Shown here: one piece after another, positions 26,281-36,454 of the stretch
Layout of the letters: every line of letters starts with the position of its first letter
Numbering within the stretch: the first letter of the stretch is position 1
Assembly: GCF_001316245.1 (NCBI RefSeq)
Contig: NZ_BBDM01000003.1
Coordinates: 62,001-126,000, forward strand
Direction: 5' to 3'
DNA from: Vulcanisaeta sp. JCM 14467
GTDB lineage: Archaea > Thermoproteota > Thermoprotei > Thermoproteales > Thermocladiaceae
Length of the DNA stretch: 64,000 nucleotides
Made by a program: the position numbers and the translations under genes
Notes under the pieces: generated by a model
The model's input: only the letters and a program-made list of their open reading frames with translations
The model's database searches: none
What the model was told of the DNA's origin: nothing

Positions 26281-27331
26281 CCCATGTTATGAAGCACTAC
26301 GTGCGGCATCTTCAACTCCTCAATAAACCACTTATTCCTAACCTCCATGATCAACTGCCTACTATCGATGTAATTACTCAGTAGTTTAGTCACGGTATTC
26401 CCAAGACCCTCACTTAGGCAGTAATCAGTATTTTCGAAAAATATTAATGATGGTTTCCTAGCCACTATCAACTGTGTTACTAATGCTAGTATTGTCTTCA
26501 TATGGCATGGGAGTTCATCGCCAATGTGCACGAGGCCCCTCCTATCGACGTAGGAAAGGACCAGTTCACCATTATACCAACCAGCCCTGAAATTCCTAAA
26601 ACCAAGCTCACTGAGGATCCTCCTTAGGAATCTCACGTCAGTGTCCCTCCTCGGTCCGTGAATAGTTGGGAGAGGATTTCGACTACGTGCTCGCCGTGCT
26701 CGCCGATGAAGTCCGTGTGTGATGAATCGGCACTCCTCACGCGGCCCCTAAAGTCTATGTATGGTCCAATCCTGTAAATACCCACGGAGAGTAGGTAATC
26801 CCTAAGCGCCCTAACTACCGATAGTGCTGACTCATAATCCTCAGACGCACTACCCACTAATTGAAGCGCCTGCTCCTTAGGCGATAAACCATCTGGGTTT
26901 AGCAAGGTTGATGCATCAGCAACCTCAACATCCAATGGGTACTTAACCCTACTAACACCATTCCTAAACTCCGTGACGATGACCTCCCTATCACCAACCC
27001 TAACCACGCCAGTATACCCATCATCAAAGCCAACGCTTATTGTCACTGAATCGCCCTGATAACCAACCTCCTCAAGCCTCTTCCTAACTCTATCGTCCAG
27101 GGCAATGGTTATGTCAACCCTAGCATCACCAATCCTAACCAAATCCTCGAGGAACAACCTATCCCTAACACCCCTGAGAATCCTCCATACTAACTCAATA
27201 ATCATTGACTTACCTGAGCCGGGAGGCCCTGTAATTATTGTTAATGGCCCCAATTCAATGCTTGTGTTTATCCCGTAAAAACCCTTAATGCTAATTCTTG
27301 TTATTAACACGGCATTATTTTGGAACTGCAT
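26277..27331 (-). CDS. SMC/RecF-like ATPase, two segments overlapping by GTGA
   Basis: The first segment (27331-26633) carries KGFYGINTSIELGPLTIITG and the Walker A GPPGSGKS, then regions of mixed beta and helix. The second (26636-26277) carries a Walker-B-like strand in SLIFFENTDYCLS. An ABC/SMC-type head needs both, so a single gene broken by a frameshift near 26635 is more likely than two genes, although a GTGA overlap would allow coupled translation of a split protein. The total of about 350 residues is short for SMC but fits archaeal AAA_15/AAA_21-type ATPases. Role unknown. Confidence 0.6.
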
Positions 27332-27411
27332 TTATTAATGTTGGGTTCCGCCGCCTTGTGTATATGGGCTATATTGGGGTATAGTGTGGTTTATATATTT
27401 AATAAATAAAG

Positions 27412-27419
27412 CTTAAATA
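27412..27419 (+). promoter_or_regulatory. TATA box for the class V aminotransferase
   Basis: CTTAAATA after a purine-rich AAAG lies 28 bp (centre) before GTG 27443 and supports that GTG as a leaderless start. TTTATATATTT about 20 bp further upstream is an alternative. Confidence 0.45.
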
Positions 27420-27442
27420 GCAAACCCACTAACTACGCAGGC

Positions 27443-28641
27443 GTGGACCTAGACCTGGCGCCAGACCCACTCCTCGTCGTCCCAGGACCCTCGCAAATAC
27501 CGCCTAGGGTTATGAAGGCATTAATGAGAGTTGTTGATCATAGATCACCCCACTTCCATAGGCTTTATAGGGACGTTGTTGATGGTCTCAAGTACGTCTT
27601 TCGGACTAATGGTGATGTATACCCAATAACAGCGAGTGGTACAGGCGCCGTTGAGACTATGGTGCTGAACTTCGTGAAGTCTGGCGACACTGTATTAGTG
27701 CCGGTCTTCGGAAGCTTCAGTAGGAGGCTCGTTAATCACCTAAGGAGGGTTGGTGCTGAGGTGGTTGAGATTGATTATGGCTGGGATAGGGCGCCGACCT
27801 ATGAGGACTTGAGGGCTAGGGTTGAGTCAATGGGGATTAAGCAAATTGACGTATTCGCCACGGTATACAACGACACAAGCCCGGGCCTCGTCTTTAGGGA
27901 CCTACCGAAGGTAGCCAAGTGGGTTAAGTCCTACGGCGCGCTGGTTCTCGTTGATAATGTGTCTGCCCTTGGCGGTGACTACTTTGAGGTTGATTCCTGG
28001 GGTATTGACGTGGCCGTATCAAGTAGCCAGAAGTGCCTTGCCGCCCCACCGGTCATGTCGTTCATTGCCGTGTCCTCGAGCGAAGCATACCGTAAGGCGG
28101 AATCCGTGAATCACCCGAGCATTTACTTCGACATTAAGTTGATGAGGAAGTTCGGTGAGAAATTTGAGACGCCATTCACACCAGCTGTTAATTACCTATT
28201 CGCAATTAGGGAGGCGTTGGTATAATTAGGGAGGTTGGTCTCGAGAATTGGATTAGGTGGCACATAGAGAGGGGTAAGGCGATAATCAATGCACTTACGA
28301 AGGCAGGTCTTGAGCCGTACATAAGTAATGACTACTATAGGTCAACAACAGTACTATCCTTCAAGTACCCAACTGGTGTGAGCCCTGATTGGTTCAGGAA
28401 GACTATGTATAGGCTTGGTGTAGCAATCTCTGACGGGATGGATGAGGTTAGGGGTAAGGTGTTTAGGATTGGTAACATGGGTTACTTAACGAGGAGGGAC
28501 GTGCTAACACTTATTACAGGCATAGTGGCTGCCTTATTGATTAATGGAGGTAATAACATTGATGGGGGTGCCATGAAGGATGTGTTTAAGGAGGTTTTGA
28601 GTTATTGGGAGCCTGAGCAATTATTAGTGGATGAGGGTTAG
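27443..28641 (+). CDS. Class V aminotransferase (serine/alanine-glyoxylate type), one frameshift
   Basis: These PLP enzymes move amino groups between serine or alanine and glyoxylate or pyruvate. VVPGPSQIPPRVMKALM opens the protein; DHRSPHFHRLYRDV, PITASGTGAVETM, LVLVDNVSALGGDYF and SSSQKCLAAPP (PLP lysine) are the family blocks. The frame breaks near 28222 and resumes with ENWIRWHIERGKAIINAL, ending at 28641. The total of about 399 residues is slightly longer than the usual 380. It could act in glycine/serine interconversion. Its 3' end overlaps the convergent sdhD gene by 18 bp. Confidence 0.82.
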
Positions 28642-28989
28642 TATCGCGCCAGTTAGTGCGATTGTACCTATTACAGCCACTGCAACCCCTATCACTATTA
28701 ATACTACATCCACAGTTACCCTGGCATACCTCCAATGCCATAACTCAAGGAGTAATGTCCTGAAGCCTATGAGACCATGCGTTAGCGCAGCATATAGCAA
28801 TATGTATAGAACCGCCGCATATGCGAAGTCCCAGGCCTCTATATGGCTTATTGCTGCTGAGTAGGTTATTGATTCCTCATAACTTGGCCACCTAAAGGCT
28901 AGGTGTATCCCAACAACAACAATAAGCACAATACCAAGGAGGTATTGCCACTTTCTTAATGTGGATGCGTTCACCATGTTCATCACCAT
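28624..28989 (-). CDS. sdhD: Succinate dehydrogenase membrane anchor subunit (SdhD-like)
   Basis: The protein is 121 residues long with three hydrophobic helices. THGLIGFRTLLLELWHW in the second half has the H-x3-G-x-R arrangement of haem-b-binding anchor subunits of succinate dehydrogenase. It overlaps the end of sdhC by a few bases. Together with SdhC it would anchor the catalytic subunits in the membrane and pass electrons to menaquinone, which fits the menaquinone cluster in this window. Confidence 0.78.
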   Translation of the reverse strand: MVMNMVNASTLRKWQYLLGIVLIVVVGIHLAFRWPSYEESITYSAAISHIEAWDFAYAAVLYILLYAALTHGLIGFRTLLLELWHWRYARVTVDVVLIVIGVAVAVIGTIALTGAILTLIH

Positions 28990-29458
28990 ATGAAGGCTAC
29001 TAGCGTTGCTAGTATGAGGAATATTATTATGACTATCACGGCTATGTACTTAAGCCATGCTTGTCCAGGCTTCTTGGTTGATGGCACAGCCCTTGGGAAT
29101 GTGTGTCTCTCTGGTTTTGGAAGGCCAACGCCGAAATACTGAGTTAGTATTAATCTGAATCCGTTAGCTCCGTGAACAGCCGCTAATAGTGCTATTAAGT
29201 ACTCAATTACTGTACCAACATGAATATGCCCATAGATTGCCGGCCCCTCTATAGTACCTATTATTGTATTCCACGTTAACTGTGATGGATGACCAAAACC
29301 AAGTGCCGTGGATATTACTAAAGTATGTCCAATTAAGTAAAGTACAAGTATTGCGCCACTGATCTTCTGGAAAATCAGTAACCACTCATCAAGCCCCTAA
29401 ACCAAAGAGACCACTTTGGTGGGACCCTCTTAACCTGTTTCTGCTGTGCCATCCCCAT
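28983..29458 (-). CDS. sdhC: Succinate dehydrogenase cytochrome b subunit (SdhC-like), one frameshift
   Basis: This gene has no single long frame. From ATG 29458 or 29452, QQKQVKRVPPKWSLWFRG leads to a one-base break near 29395 and then continues with LIFQKISGAILVLYLIGHT, three hydrophobic helices, VHGANGFRLILTQYFGVG (H-x3-G-x-R, haem ligand region) and ends LATLVAFIW at 28983. The total is about 157 residues. Position between sdhB and sdhD, with overlaps at both ends, supports the assignment. The frameshift next to a GGGGC run is probably a sequence error. Confidence 0.78.
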
Positions 29459-30269
29459 CACCTCTTACGCTTACTGGTTAATAGCCAGTTCTTCAAAAGG
29501 TTTATCGCCAGGGCTGGGTCAACGTCCTTGGGGCAAACCTTACTGCATGTGCCGCTGTAGTGGCAGGACCAAACACCATTCTCACCATCAACGACCTTAA
29601 GTCTCAGCACTGCACCCTCATCCCTATTATCCGCGCTCCACCTGTATGCTTGGGCTAGGGCCTGCGGTCCTAGGTAGTCCCTGTTTAGGAAAACCATTGG
29701 ACATGCCGAGTAGCACAGCCCGCACTTAATGCAGTAGGCGAACTCCAAGTACTCACTGAGCTGCTCCTCAGTCTGTGGGTAGTAGGACTCGAGTTTCTCG
29801 AATTGCTCAGTCTCATCCTTCCTAATGAGCCAGGCTTAACGGACCTATGCTTCCTAAAGAACTCACTGAAGTCCGCCGCCAAGTCCTTTATTGGTTCAAA
29901 GTTGCTAAGTGGTTCGACGGTAATCACGTCGGTACCTAAGTCGTACGGCTTTGTCTCACAGGCAAGTCTAGGCACGCCATTTATTATCATACCGCAGGAG
30001 CCGCATATACCCATCCTACAGCTATACCTAAAGGATAACGTCGCATCTTGGTACCACTTGATCTTTAGTAATCCATCGAGCACCGTTTCGTGATTTGTTA
30101 GTTCAATCTTATACTCACGCCAATAATACCTACCCTTTTCCGGATCATACCTCTTAACCCTAAACGTGTAGGTGCGCCTAATGGGGGAGCTGAGTGGTGG
30201 TTTTGTTATGGTTACCTTCTCCATAGTGGTTGCCGGCTGTAATGTACTACTGACCTGCTGAGAGGACAC
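29458..30269 (-). CDS. sdhB: Succinate dehydrogenase iron-sulfur subunit (SdhB), one frameshift
   Basis: The N-terminal plant-type ferredoxin domain has SCRMGICGSCGMIING and the fourth cysteine in PRLACETKP. After a break near 29835, EEQLSEYLEFAYCIKCGLCY begins the helical domain with CIKCGLCYSACP and, later, SGTCSKVCPKDV. These are the sites for the [2Fe-2S], [4Fe-4S] and [3Fe-4S] or second [4Fe-4S] clusters. GTG 30269 is favoured because a TATA box lies 27 bp upstream. This is the first gene of its operon; no flavoprotein subunit gene (sdhA) is adjacent, which is unusual. Confidence 0.88.
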
Positions 30270-30291
30270 GCTTAGTTATGAATAATTATAT

Positions 30292-30300
30292 CTTTATAAG
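30292..30300 (-). promoter_or_regulatory. TATA box for sdhBCD
   Basis: On the minus strand CTTATAAAG is centred 27 bp from GTG 30269 and defines a leaderless start for sdhB. It shares a 136-bp divergent control region with the HTH gene. Confidence 0.55.
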
Positions 30301-30343
30301 TTCTTCCTTGGAAAAGAATAAAACGAAATAGTTAATAGGCTCC

Positions 30344-30377
30344 GCATGGCCATGCCGTGCATTTAACGGTAAATGCA
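30344..30377. promoter_or_regulatory. Two palindromes between sdhB and the HTH gene (operator candidates)
   Basis: GCATGGCCATGC (30344-30355) is a perfect 12-bp palindrome. Three bases on, TGCATTTA (30358-30365) and TAAATGCA (30370-30377) form a perfect 8-bp inverted repeat around ACGG. The second one ends on the TATA box of the HTH gene, where a bound repressor would block transcription. Confidence 0.55.
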
Positions 30378-30384
30378 TAAATAC
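30376..30384 (+). promoter_or_regulatory. TATA box for the HTH regulator
   Basis: CATAAATAC is centred 26 bp before ATG 30406, giving a leaderless start. It overlaps the right arm of the inverted repeat by two bases. Confidence 0.5.
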
Positions 30385-30405
30385 TAGGCTTTTGTCTATT
30401 TATTA

Positions 30406-31151
30406 ATGGTTGAGTATGAGGGTTTTATCACAGACATTATGATTAGGATAGCCGGCGACATAGTGCTCTCGGACAACCCTGGTAAGGGCATTAGGAAGTG
30501 GCGTGAGTTCTTCGAGATGTCCCAGGCCGAGCTTGCCGCCAGGCTAGGCACCTCGCCAAGCGTGATTAGTGATTATGAGTCTGGGCGTAGGAAGTCGCCC
30601 GGTTCCCAATTCATTAAGAGGGTTGTTAAGGCGTTGGTTGATTACGAGCTTGAGAGGGGTGGGCAGAGACTGTACATACTCAGTAGGCAGCTTGGTGGCG
30701 AGAGGTTTTGGGAGGCCATACTTGATATGAGGGATTTTGACGTGCCCATCGAGTTAAACGAGTTTGTTAAGGCCATAGGCGCCACGCTGGCCGTTGGGCC
30801 TGAGGCTACGTCGACATTCATGGGTATACCGTTGTCGACAGCCTTAAGTTAGTCCTTGACGTGCCGTCCCACGAGTACCTAAAGCTTTATGGAAGTACCA
30901 CGCAGAGGGCCGCGGTCTTCATCAACGTTAGGTATGGCAGGTCGCCAATGATCGCCATTAAGTCCATGCTTGCATTCACCAGTTTAAGGCCTGCAATAGT
31001 GGTTATGCATGGTGTGGATAGGCCTGATTACCTAGGCATTGAGATTGCTAGGAGGGAGCGTATACCATTGGCTATTGTTAATAGTTCAATTGATGAACTA
31101 TTAACAGCCCTAAGGAACTTGGCTGAGCGTCAAAAGTCAATCGCCAAGTAA
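30406..31151 (+). CDS. XRE-type HTH transcriptional regulator (one frameshift)
   Basis: The N-terminal domain has IRKWREFFEMSQAELAARLG and SPSVISDYESGRRKSPGSQF, a textbook Cro/XRE helix-turn-helix. The C-terminal part, after a break near 30840, continues VPSHEYLKLYGSTTQRAAVF and PAIVVMHGVDRPDYLGI, the type of sensor domain seen in conserved archaeal regulators of the COG1709 group. Total length is about 248 residues. Palindromes at its own promoter point to autoregulation and possibly control of the divergent sdh operon. The ligand is unknown. Confidence 0.75.
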
Positions 31152-31157
31152 CCCTAC

Positions 31158-31711
31158 TCACTTAACCTGGGCCATTATTGACGTAAGCACTCCCCGAACC
31201 TTCTCCCTAAACTCCTCCATTGAGGTGTCATTGACAAGTATGTAATCAGCCCTAGCTATTAAGTCGCCAAGTCCATACCTCAACTCCCTGAGATCCCTCA
31301 TTAGGAAGTCCTCAACTGTCTTCGGGTCGTCAGGCCTACCCCTCCTCAGTAGTCTCTCAAACCTTAACCTCCATGGAGCAACGATGTATATCAACACGGC
31401 CTTCGTCGATAATGCTCCTCAATTGCTTCGACCTCCCTGATACTTCTAGCCCCATCAATAACAACCACATTTGATTGCTTAGGTACCTTCTCAAGGGTCT
31501 TATAAGCAATTGCCCTAGTACCACCCCTCAGCCTTAGGATTACCGATGCTGCTGAGGAGGAAATACCACTCTTAGCAGTCTCATCCCTAATCACATCACC
31601 CATAGTAACCACAGGAAGGCCTAACTCTTTAGCCACATCCGAGGCTATTGTCTTCCCTGAACCAGGTAAGCCGGTTATCACTATTACCAGCACGTGCGCT
31701 GAAGCACCCAC
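31158..31711 (-). CDS. UPF0200-type P-loop kinase-like protein (one frameshift)
   Basis: LVIVITGLPGSGKTIASDVA is a Walker A at the N-terminus, followed by LPVVTMGDVIRDE, the signature of the archaeal UPF0200 family related to dephospho-CoA and nucleotide kinases. A one-base break near 31395 separates the part ending IEEHYRRR from LIYIVAPWRLRFERLLRRGR, a lid-like arginine-rich segment. Total length is about 180 residues. GTG 31693 (VLVIVITG) may be the true start. The substrate is unknown. It lies 10 bp after trm1 on the same strand. Confidence 0.75.
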
Positions 31712-31721
31712 TGGCTTATTT

Positions 31722-32880
31722 TTATTTACCCATAATGACCTCCCTAACCCTAAGGAGATCGGCGTTCGTCCTAAATCCCTTAATGTGGAAGTGGGACCTT
31801 ACGGCTTGATAACCAAGCCCCCTTATCACGCCTATCACGTCATTGATAGGCAATTCACGCCCCAAGTCCCTACTGATTTCCGTGGTTAATGCATAGGGTA
31901 TGTTAGGGCCAAGTGACTCATCAACAATTAACTTACTGACTTCCCTAGCCCTATCGCTGAAGTAATCCCTAACATTCCTCATGAAGTGGTTCATTAGGAA
32001 CTCGGCATCCCATAAATTACCAATCCATAATGGACCAGCCAACCTATACCTGGAACTGGCTGGTATTGGGTACCCAGCAATGAAGCCCCTCTGAAGTGTG
32101 CCCTGCCTATAATAGGCATACCCAAGGTTCCTGAAAGTCTCCAGGGCGTAGGCCCTATCCTTAAGAATTAATAGGCAGACCCTGTAGTAATGGCCGTCGA
32201 GGAACGACACCAGTGGTTGTACTCCATAATCCATGGATAGCGCATAGCGTGCAATTGTCGATATTAATATCCTAATACCAACCTCAAACCTAAAGGGGAA
32301 CTTCTGTGGTAATGCCCCATAACGCCTAACGCACTTAATAGTACTTACCAGACAACACGCCCACGTCGGTTGCCGTTACGCATAGTAATCCCTGGTCCCT
32401 AATCGCCCTGAGACTATTCTCTATGAATGGTTGTGGCGACCCAAATGGATCAATATCTATCACGTCACAACCACCCTCACGTGCAATCCTCAGTAGTAGG
32501 TTGTTTGCGTCATCCCTATACACATTCACCACATCATTAAGTCCATTCCTATCCACATTCAGTTTTATTAGTTCGTAAGCCCTCTCAGAAATGTCATTAG
32601 CCACAACCCTCAATACACCATTGACCTCCCTGGCATACCTAACAGCCCTAACCCCAGACCCAGAGAGTGGCTCACATATTGTGATCCCGGTCCTACCCAC
32701 GTAGTTTACGTACCCATTAATGATCGCAATTGATAACGACCTATTAACCTCCATCCTAGGGTTATAAAACACAGGTGCGTGAGCTGGCTCAGGCCTATTA
32801 CCAACGACGTACTTGGACAGGTCTGGGACGATTATTGATGCTAAGCCCTCCCTAACCTCCACCCTAGGATACTCACCCAT
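31722..32880 (-). CDS. trm1: tRNA (guanine-26-N2)-dimethyltransferase Trm1 (one frameshift)
   Basis: Trm1 methylates G26 of tRNA with SAM. APVFYNPRMEVNRSLSIAII, ICEPLSGSGVRAVRYA (SAM loop), VVANDISERAYELI and VIDIDPFGSPQPFIENSLR (D-P-F-G-S-P catalytic motif) are diagnostic. The frame breaks near 32340 and resumes with the C-terminal substrate domain: SFLDGHYYRVCLLILKDR, GPLWIGNLWDAEFL and RSHFHIKGFRTNADL. Together they make about 385 residues, the usual archaeal size. Confidence 0.9.
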
Positions 32881-32897
32881 ATTTTACCACTCACTGA

Positions 32898-33745
32898 CTA
32901 ATTCCTGGACTCCAGGAACTCAACATCGTGCTTATCAGACTCTATTAAGGCCAACCCAACACCGAGAACCCTGGCAACACTAATGACCTCATTACTAACC
33001 CTCCTCTTATCCTCAACCAGGTACGACTCACTCGGTGAGTGCGCGGCAATCTTTGTGTGAGCCCTCATCAATGAGTATAGCTTGAATGTTGAGAGCAATT
33101 CCTTAACATCATCATCAACCATCTCCTCCCTCTCCCTAACCTTATCAATAACCTCCTCATCCCTAGGCCTTAAATCAACATCACTCAGTACATCCTCACT
33201 GAATATATTAACGAGCACTCTGGCAGTCCTCTCCGAAGCTCCATCGACTCTCTCTCATACTCATACACCGTCCTCCTAGTGACACCTAGGATCTTCGCCA
33301 GATCACCAAGGCTCATACCCCTATCCTCCCTCAACCTCCTGAGTAATTGACCCTTCACACTAGCCCTCACAATGCCCTTATCCTTCACGAACTTAACCCC
33401 CTCGTTATCCAAGATTCTCTTGAACGTCCTAATACTCACAGCGTATATTCCATGTATCTTATACGCTACGCCGTCTGTCATCTCCTCATCACCGTAATTA
33501 ACGCCTACGATTATTGGCGTCGAGTTCGAAACTCTCGATAGCACAATAAGGTCTATTATAACTTCCCTACTCACCCTCTCTGCATCTTCCCTAATCTTAA
33601 CAATGAACTTACCCTCCTCATTATTCCTATAATTGGGTATCCTAATTATTGCATCATAGGATAGTGACGAATCCCCAACAAACAGTACCTTAGCCTTCCT
33701 ACTCGCCGCCAAGCTCAATACGCGCGTTATGAGTTCATTACTCAT
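32898..33745 (-). CDS. Archaeal HTH regulator of the COG1395 type (one frameshift)
   Basis: The order is inverted compared with the XRE protein at 30.4 kb: an N-terminal restriction-endonuclease-like region (AASRKAKVLFVGDSSLSYDA and VIIDLIVLSRVSNSTPIIVG) precedes the helix-turn-helix EDRGMSLGDLAKILGVTRRT. After a break near 33215 the chain continues LVNIFSEDVLSDVDLRPRDE to 32898. Total length is about 282 residues. Proteins of this layout are conserved putative regulators in archaea; DNA target unknown. It precedes trm1 with a 17-bp gap on the same strand. Confidence 0.7.
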
Positions 33746-33806
33746 TACCTTTATGATAATACATACTATTTTATTTAAATCTCTTTTGCATAACTAATGA
33801 TTATCT

Positions 33807-34523
33807 TCACGAGGTCTTCCTACCAATGACCATTGCGTGGGCTGTATCATACGGTTCCAGATGAACCATGTCCAGTATTTCATAACCCCTATCCTTAAGC
33901 ACGTCAATCTCCCTCTTAAACGTCTCACTCGGTTCCTTAGTCACGTCAATGCTCATGGCCTTTATAACCAACATTACGTAGCCATGGTTCCTTACGTAGA
34001 CGTCGGCGTTGTCGGCCAGTATCTTTGCCTGGAATGGCTGGGCAATGTCTATGTAGGCCACGTCGACTGACTTAACAATGTGTACGTACTGCTCTGGGTA
34101 CCTGGCATCCGCCAGTATTGGTATTACATTCCTCCTACCTTGGTCCACGAGCTTCTCCATGAACTCCCTGAAAACCCTTGGTGAGAACTCCACGGAGTAG
34201 ACAATGCCCTTATTACCAACTATATCACTAACGTGACTCACCGTGGTGCCGCTGGCAGCACCTAGGTAGAGTATCCTCGTCCCCTCCGCTATCGGCATTA
34301 CCTTAAGCCCATTCATAATAGCAGCCGCCAGCTTCGACCTATACGGATTCCAAATCCTGTACTCCCTACCTTCCCACTGAACCAATTGCTCGCCATAAAC
34401 CCTCCTACCCGGTGTTAAGTTAATGGTTGCCAACCTCTCAGTTCCATCCTCAAACGACACCCAGTAGACACCCTTAAACTTCTCGTGCTCCTTAACACCA
34501 ACAACCTGTATTAATGAAGACAT
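33807..34523 (-). CDS. flpA: Fibrillarin-like rRNA/tRNA 2'-O-methyltransferase FlpA
   Basis: This intact 238-residue SAM methyltransferase of the C/D-box sRNP has [20 protein letters not shown] as the SAM-binding loop, [15 protein letters not shown], then [18 protein letters not shown] and the catalytic K-D-K/H-type residues around [10 protein letters not shown] and [10 protein letters not shown]. It methylates ribose at positions chosen by guide sRNAs. nop5 lies 44 bp upstream on the same strand, the standard archaeal pairing. Two candidate guide RNAs occur at 43.85 and 51.93 kb. Confidence 0.93.
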   Translation of the reverse strand: MSSLIQVVGVKEHEKFKGVYWVSFEDGTERLATINLTPGRRVYGEQLVQWEGREYRIWNPYRSKLAAAIMNGLKVMPIAEGTRILYLGAASGTTVSHVSDIVGNKGIVYSVEFSPRVFREFMEKLVDQGRRNVIPILADARYPEQYVHIVKSVDVAYIDIAQPFQAKILADNADVYVRNHGYVMLVIKAMSIDVTKEPSETFKREIDVLKDRGYEILDMVHLEPYDTAHAMVIGRKTS

Positions 34524-34566
34524 CGGGAATACGTGTTTTTAAGGGATTATAAACCTTAATGTCCCC

Positions 34567-35832
34567 TTATCTACGTCCACCCCTCTTCTCACGAGCCCTC
34601 TTCTCCTCAGCCTTCTTCTCGGCGCCCTTCCTCTCAACGGCCTTCCTGGCTGCCTTAGCCTCGGGCTTCCTTGGTGGTGGCTTGGCATACAGCGTCTTAA
34701 CCTCCTGTATCCTCTTCATTAGGTCCTCCTTAAGCCTTGGGGCGATGAAGTTTCCGGTGAATGCATCGGCCTTAGCCGCTATAGCCAACTTAGCCGCCAA
34801 TGCCCTGGCAATCTTACCGCGCTGCCACCTTGGAGCTCTGAAGATCTCTGGGAATTGGAATATGACGCCGTGCTTAGGCGGCTTACCGCCAGTCCTCAAC
34901 GCCCTAAACAGGGCCTTCTCGGCACCAAGTACCTGTATTGTCGATGCTGGGAGCAGTGCAAGCCTCATTAGGCCTCCCGCTAGCATTATCAACCTAGCGC
35001 CAAGTAGTGGGCCGACCAACTCCCTAATGTTTGGCGCTACCTCCACCATAGCCTCATCGATGTACTGGGACAACTTACCCCTCAGGTCTGACAATTGTAT
35101 GTATAACTTCGCGTAAGTCCTTATTGGCTCCAGGTCCCAATCAGCCATCTCCGCGCCAACGCTCTTACTAGCCACCTCGGCAATCCTCCTGGCCCTATCC
35201 TGCGATAAGCCGAGCTTTGTTAGGTTATCAACGGTGAAGTTACTCCTGTGGCCCAACTCCGTAACCAGCGTCATGTACTCCCTGTGGTCCTTAACCAAGT
35301 CCTCAAGCTCAGGGAAGTGTAGTCCATACCACTCCCTAACCCTCGAGCTGATTAGGTTGAGTATCTTGTCAAGGTCGTCCACGGAACTTATGGCCTGGGC
35401 TATGAATAAGTCCCTCTTCTCGGCAACCTGCCTGAGCTTATGCCTTGTCTGCACGGTGGTTATCTCATAAACCCTGGCCAGGTACTCCTCCTCCGTGAGT
35501 CCAAAGACCTCCTTAACATACCTACTAATGTTATTCCTATACATCATACCTGCCTTGCTCGGTAATTCAGACCTAATCTCAACTCCCGAGACCATGTTGG
35601 TTAGGTTCCTGGCAAGTTCCCTATTCTCGACAATGACCTTGGTAATGCCCTTGCTCTTGAGTTCGTTTATTATCCTTACGACCTCATCAATTGGTTCACC
35701 AGTCTCAAGCTTATTCATCTTATTTGCTATCTCGTCCGTACTACCCTCGTAGAGAACCTTGGCTATCACATCACCATTCTCATTCAGAGCCACCGCTCCG
35801 AGAACGTCCAGTACCAGGTATGCCACGCTCAT
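34567..35832 (-). CDS. nop5: C/D-box sRNP core protein Nop5 (Nop56/58 homologue)
   Basis: This intact 421-residue scaffold joins fibrillarin to L7Ae-bound sRNA. The N-terminal domain binds fibrillarin; a coiled coil follows (about residues 125-245). The Nop domain is clear in MVEVAPNIRELVGPLLGARL and PASTIQVLGAEKALFRALR, then GVIFQFPEIFRAPRWQRGKI, ending in a very basic tail (KAARKAVERKGAEKKAEEKR) that contacts RNA. It forms an operon with flpA. Together they are the protein half of the 2'-O-methylation system. Confidence 0.94.
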   Translation of the reverse strand: MSVAYLVLDVLGAVALNENGDVIAKVLYEGSTDEIANKMNKLETGEPIDEVVRIINELKSKGITKVIVENRELARNLTNMVSGVEIRSELPSKAGMMYRNNISRYVKEVFGLTEEEYLARVYEITTVQTRHKLRQVAEKRDLFIAQAISSVDDLDKILNLISSRVREWYGLHFPELEDLVKDHREYMTLVTELGHRSNFTVDNLTKLGLSQDRARRIAEVASKSVGAEMADWDLEPIRTYAKLYIQLSDLRGKLSQYIDEAMVEVAPNIRELVGPLLGARLIMLAGGLMRLALLPASTIQVLGAEKALFRALRTGGKPPKHGVIFQFPEIFRAPRWQRGKIARALAAKLAIAAKADAFTGNFIAPRLKEDLMKRIQEVKTLYAKPPPRKPEAKAARKAVERKGAEKKAEEKRAREKRGGRR

Positions 35833-35877
35833 CGGTGCTCACACTAATCACGTGATGATCACTATCTTTTAAGCTTT

Positions 35878-36399
35878 TTACCTCGTCTTGAGAAGCCTAT
35901 ACCTAGCGATAAATAATGCGTTAATCGCAATGAGTGCTGCCCCAATGATGAACATGATGATTCCCAGATCCATTATTACACTTATTACCAGCGCATTACT
36001 GATCATGTATTGGGAAACCACCGTTATTAGGACCGATACATTAAGCGGCCTTGAGTTGTCGTTAAATAAGACCAATGAGTAATTACCATGTTCAGGTATT
36101 TGAAACGCTATTAGGTAGGTATTACGCACCTGCTTATAACTCAGCGGATTTAGTACATGGCCGAATTGGTCAAATACGTATATGGTTAATGGGTATGAAT
36201 TATTGAGAAGAACCACCATGTATGCAGAATTGTTTATGTAGATTGGTATTAAGTATTTTGAGTATACGTCAACGCTTATCGTCATGTTGCTCAGGGTATT
36301 CACCATCACGTTGTATATCTTGGGCAGGAACGAATAAGCTATTAGTAATACCGTGGCTCCAATGATCATTAGCACAATGCCAATCCTTATTAAATTCAC
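35878..36399 (-). CDS. Uncharacterised protein with N- and C-terminal membrane helices
   Basis: The protein is 173 residues long. An N-terminal helix (IGIVLMIIGATVLLIAYSFL) and a C-terminal helix (VISVIMDLGIIMFIIGAALI) flank an external-looking beta-rich domain with several N-x-[ST] sites (for example NMTI, NNSA, NNSY, NYSL). This arrangement suits a surface-exposed, N-glycosylated protein. I do not recognise a family. It follows nop5-flpA but is not obviously linked to them. Confidence 0.55.
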   Translation of the reverse strand: MNLIRIGIVLMIIGATVLLIAYSFLPKIYNVMVNTLSNMTISVDVYSKYLIPIYINNSAYMVVLLNNSYPLTIYVFDQFGHVLNPLSYKQVRNTYLIAFQIPEHGNYSLVLFNDNSRPLNVSVLITVVSQYMISNALVISVIMDLGIIMFIIGAALIAINALFIARYRLLKTR

Positions 36400-36454
36400 A
36401 TGAAAAGAGGGATTGAGGTTCTTAAAAACCTAATTTTAATTCGCTTAGTAAATG

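Noticed and set aside
34559-35116. 185-codon frame on the plus strand opposite nop5
   Set aside because: It is a frame shadow of the highly biased nop5 gene; composition (A, S, L, P rich) reflects the antisense of basic codons.
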